Assembly: GCF_001723175.1 (NCBI RefSeq)
Contig: NC_064655.1
Coordinates: 2,728,001 to 2,792,000, forward strand
DNA length: 64,000 nucleotides
Origin: Penicillium oxalicum
Taxonomy: Eukaryota; Ascomycota; Eurotiomycetes; Eurotiales; Aspergillaceae
Direction: 5' to 3'
Each line of letters opens with the position of its first letter. The stretch's first letter is position 1. Below the pieces are notes generated by a model. The model saw nothing but the letters and a program-made list of their open reading frames with translations. It ran no database searches and was not told the origin of the DNA. The position numbers were made by a program, and so were the translations under genes. Shown piece by piece: positions 60,139 to 64,000 of this stretch.

Positions 60139-63100
60139 AACCCGAATGATGGGCAAGTGATCCAGAGGATCGATGGCCTTGGATTTTCCAGATATCGCCG
60201 AATCATCGCATTGTGAGTGAACGTTCACCAAAAACAATCTAACTCCCCCAGACCGCGCGCCATCGACCGAGCGCTAAAAACGGTCGGCGGACATTTCCAA
60301 TCAGAGTTCACTCGCACTCTCGTTCGTGACTCGTGAAAGTGACGATCAAAGCTGACACCTCGTCTTCTGTCTTGGCCCCTTCCTCCTTCTTCCTTTCTTT
60401 TTTTTGGAGGGGGGTGGGACGCCTCTCTTCACGGGGTGCAGAGCAAGGGCACCGATCGCTCAAAATCATGCACCTAGTTCGGGCGCTAAAGCGCCCCATC
60501 CTGTACATGTGTAAATACTTGCATGAGTCGAGTCGTCTCTAGGTCGCAGTGAAGTGGAAGGGGGGGGAAGGAAACAGTAGCCCGGAGCAGCTATTGTTGG
60601 TCTCTGGCGGATCTTTCCCCGTTCGTGAGATGGCCTAGATCGACATTGCTAAGGGCCTCGGGCGTTCTTCAAAGTCGGAAAAAGAAAGAAGGCGAGAAAA
60701 AAAAAAGACAAGAAAAGATGGATCTTCAGCGTCGACTCGGGCAGTCCTCCAAGGTTCCGGGGCAGTTTGTACTATCGGATTGGCGAGGTCAGGGAGGAAA
60801 ATAGACCCATTCCATTCGGAAATTGAGGAAATGAATATAGATCTTTCCACGCTTGCCAATAATGGGTAGTACAGGGGGGCAAAGCAGTTCTTCGTGGAGA
60901 TGTTACTCTCCGTCTTTCGTCGACCTCCAGCTCAGTGTGGCGCCGACTGGAGTGCCGACTTATCCATCAACAGTATTCCTAGGCTAGGCACCTACTGGCG
61001 ACAAGCTTCTGGGAATTTTCGATCTTTCTCAGCTGGAAACCAATGCAGACCAGGACAGAAACACTAGCTTCAGCTCCATCTCCCTTCAAACCGCGGGCCG
61101 CCTTACAACATCACTCTGGAACGAAGGGTAAATTCCTCCTGAACGGACATGAGGGTGGATCCACAGCCCATGAACCTTCAAAATCGAGAAATCACTCCCT
61201 ATCACAGCTCACCATTCACAGTAGCGTCGGAGTTGGAGCATACACGCTCATATAGCGGACGCGGACCTTTTCTCTTTTCTCCAGTCTTTCTTTTTTGTGG
61301 CTTTTTTCTCTCTCCTGGGCCGACGACTCGGTTGAACCCGAGCTCATTCTTTGGATTTCCTCTGCCGGGACACGAGTCATGACTGTACGATCCACTGTCG
61401 GCACAGTCCGTCTCTCTCTCTTACCACGGTAGACCCCTTTAGTCACTACTGGTTAGTCCAATCATTCGTGGAAATTCGGCTTTCCCTTATGTACCTCGAC
61501 TCCATCGACCGCAAGAATCACGGCTGGACTCCAGAGGCCCCCAAAGGAATGACTGGTAGACTAGCATGCGCTAATGGATTACTGGCTCGATGGGTCCAAG
61601 CTTCGGCATGGATCGTCGCGGACCGGCGCGAAATGAACACTATCGGCCGGAAATGCATTTCACCTGCGAGATACGTCCCCGGTCTACCTGCCTCACTGTT
61701 CTGTTTGATTTGATCCCTCGGACGAAGATTCTTCACTTGTGAATTAATATTCATCATATGTTTCCACCCAAGAAAAGTATCTATTATTTACCTTCTAATC
61801 TAGCACCAACCCTCCCCCAAAAAAGCGCCTCGACTCAATCAACGCAATCAAGGTGGGAAAAAAAAAAGATGATCGACTGAAAAAGGGCTTTTCCGGAATG
61901 TACATTTGACCGACTTCCATCTATGTACATTACAGGGTGTCCACGTTCACGTACATCACAGTACAGTACAGCCCGAGTCGCCACCATTTTGAATGGTGGA
62001 GCGAATCAAATTCACATGGCCATCGCCGCGGTGGTCTGCATATCTAGCGTTGAATCATCCAAGCCAAAGCCAGATGGAGCACCATGGACTAGAGGGAAGA
62101 ACCAAGACTCGATGGTACCTTGCAGCCAACCACTTCGGTACGGTACTCCGTCTTTCGTGCGTCTGAAGGATATACCGTGGGGACTTGGTGTAGATACTAG
62201 TGAGGTCTGCTCCGCCCTCGGTACCACCCTCCTGAACCAGTTGTCGGTCGCCAACCGAAAGATTGAGGAGTAAACGCCACGGACTGAGACTCTCGGTGGG
62301 GCGGGCGAACTTTGTGCCATTGTAATGCTCATTTCAGCGAATCCAAATATTGTGTATGTACTTGTAGTGTGCACAAAATTGGCGATACTGGAACATGTGA
62401 CTTTATTCCTCAACTGTCAGAGTTGATTTGCCATCGTAACCTGGCCCACCCACACTGCTCGTAACTTCATCACTTGTTTCAACAACAAACTATCACCTCT
62501 CACACCAGACCCAAAATGGCTACTACCTATAGATACCTACTCGTATCAACCTTCTCTCACAATCAACAAGGCAAACCACATCGTTTCCCAAAATACGAGA
62601 CAGAAACCCCTCCTTCCCCATACACGCCCATATCATACAATATACCCTGTACCATACCCTGTCAGCCCGAATGCATTGAGTACCATCCCCTTCCACTTCC
62701 CACTGAAGAAAGCAAATCACGGACAAATCCCGAGATGCAGCCCCGTCCTTCCCATTCTATCGTCCCCTTAAGCCCGGCTCCGATTCAATTCTCCGATCCC
62801 TGCTTCCTTAAAGAATCCACCTTCTTTTTTTTTTCTCTCTCTTCTCTCCTCCATACCGTATATGGAAATCCTTGGCACTAGTACCACTACCATCTACTAG
62901 ATCATACCCCCTACCACCAACGTACCAAGTGGCGTCCGCTGCCCCCGAATCAGCACGGGGGTGGCGTGGGCCGAGCATAGGAGGGGTAGATGGTACAAGT
63001 GGGTCCGGCCCGTGTTATGCTCTCCCATCAACGGGCGAGGCGATATCACGATGTGCTCATTGAAGGATGGTTCAATCCATGTTGGACAGGGATCCCCTGC

Positions 63101-64000
63101 TTATTTGTGGACAAGGGACAAGGAAAAAAGGATCTACGGGTCCTAGGTCAAGAGGCCCCGGTGAGAGCAAATTACTGATGGATTTTACGCAAGTGCAGAT
63201 TGACGGGAAATGGATCGAGGATGCCTAAAGATCCATGGCGGGGGGGTGCAGAAAAGTCCCAAAGATAAGATGATTCCCTTTTGTGGAAGTGATGAAATTG
63301 AAGTCGGACGGCTCGCTTAGGTGCTGATTGAAATTAATCAAGTCGATTGCCCGGGGGGTTTGTATATCGCCTGTGGTCCACAGCGAGGATGTGGAAATAG
63401 ATATCCGTGAGGAAGATTGCACAGATATATATGTTATAGACTTTGTAAAGGACGGAGACCTAGGTTTGTGACCTGCATACTTCCATTTCCTGGAACGGAT
63501 GGATCATACTATCAATATCCATAGATATCGTAATCAGGATTGATGTAATAGGTCCTCGGCACCGTTCAAATGGGTCGATAAGTTCCGTGAAGATTACTCA
63601 GTCAGCTAGGGTGCGTCGACGACGAACTAACTGCACCTATCCGTCGGAGTTGCGCAATATAACATCGGCCCGTGACGAATGGGGCCCCAGTTCACATCAC
63701 ACATGCATAAGGGACTTGCAAAGTACACTCGTGTATTCTCGAGGCGGAAAAAGGGATCGGCAATGCCCATAGCAAGTACTGTATGGAGAGCCCTACTGGT
63801 AGTACCGAGATCATCGCAATTATCAAGTGTTGCCTGGTACCGAAATGCCGAGAAATTCCCTCTCTTTCTTGTTTTCTTTTTTTTTTCTTTTTTCTTTCAA
63901 GATGGAGCAACTCGTTTGCATCGACTGTCGGCAAATATGAGAAATCTTTTACGAGTGATAGTAAATAAAAGCTATTTTACGCGGCCGAGTGACAAAACTT

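Larger units (their letters stand above)
51191..64000. promoter_or_regulatory. Extended gene-free region upstream of stuA
   Basis: About 12.8 kb from the stuA ATG to the window end hold no coding region I can support. The first 1.5-2.5 kb are purine-rich on the + strand (pyrimidine-rich on the stuA coding strand), as expected for its promoter and long leader. Family knowledge: Aspergillus stuA has two overlapping transcripts with long leaders and upstream short ORFs. Beyond that are simple repeats and one TATA-like string near 56324. The largest open frame (minus strand, 53731-54354) starts at GTG and has no recognised motif. Additional regulatory or non-coding transcripts are possible but not shown. 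Confidence 0.45.

Noticed and set aside
1..64000. CRISPR arrays, bacterial operons or an intact transposon
   Set aside because: The sequence is a fungal nuclear genome with introns. I saw no regularly spaced repeats, transposase or reverse-transcriptase motifs, or long terminal repeats.

Overview
The window is nuclear DNA from a filamentous ascomycete, most likely Eurotiales/Aspergillaceae (Aspergillus or Penicillium type). The evidence is short GT-AG introns of about 45-300 bases, long CT-rich leaders ahead of start codons, and clear fungal orthologues: a RasB-type GTPase with its fungal inner-loop insertion, the APSES regulator StuA, a NIPA-type transporter, an FKBP12-type rotamase and a mitochondrial serine hydroxymethyltransferase. 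I see no tRNA, rRNA, CRISPR array or intact transposon.

Layout. 0.7-5 kb: a haloacid-dehalogenase-type hydrolase (+), a decayed APH-type phosphotransferase pseudogene (+) and a six-exon FKBP12 gene (+). 5-13.3 kb: about 8 kb without a recognisable gene, ending in the CT-rich leader of rasB (+). 14.3-20 kb: a propionyl/acetyl-CoA synthetase gene (pcsA-like, +) with a peroxisomal C-terminus and three single-base frame disruptions. 21-25 kb: an unknown tryptophan-rich protein (+) and a small secreted six-cysteine protein (+). 27.8-30.3 kb: a GPI-anchored cell-wall protein (+, one base short in exon 3) converging on a seven-finger C2H2 protein (-). 31.7-36 kb: mitochondrial SHMT (+) and a MOSC-domain protein (+) with two predicted membrane helices. 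37-39.3 kb: a patatin-like protein (+) whose nucleophile serine position is glycine. 42-46.8 kb: a NIPA/DUF803 transporter (+) converging on a BRCT-domain protein (-). 49-51.2 kb: stuA (-). 51.2-64 kb: about 12.8 kb upstream of stuA with no supportable gene.

The genes do not form an evident pathway cluster. Most are housekeeping or developmental: morphogenesis (rasB, stuA), one-carbon and short-chain acyl metabolism (SHMT, CoA synthetase), cell wall (GPI protein), magnesium transport and DNA repair/checkpoint-type binding (BRCT). The two regulators rasB and stuA are both preceded by unusually long gene-free regions. The main points for a second look are those deserts, the patatin-like protein without a catalytic serine, the single-base lesions in two otherwise intact genes (real decay or assembly errors), the secreted cysteine-rich protein, and several introns whose length is a multiple of three with no stop, including one inside the StuA DNA-binding domain.
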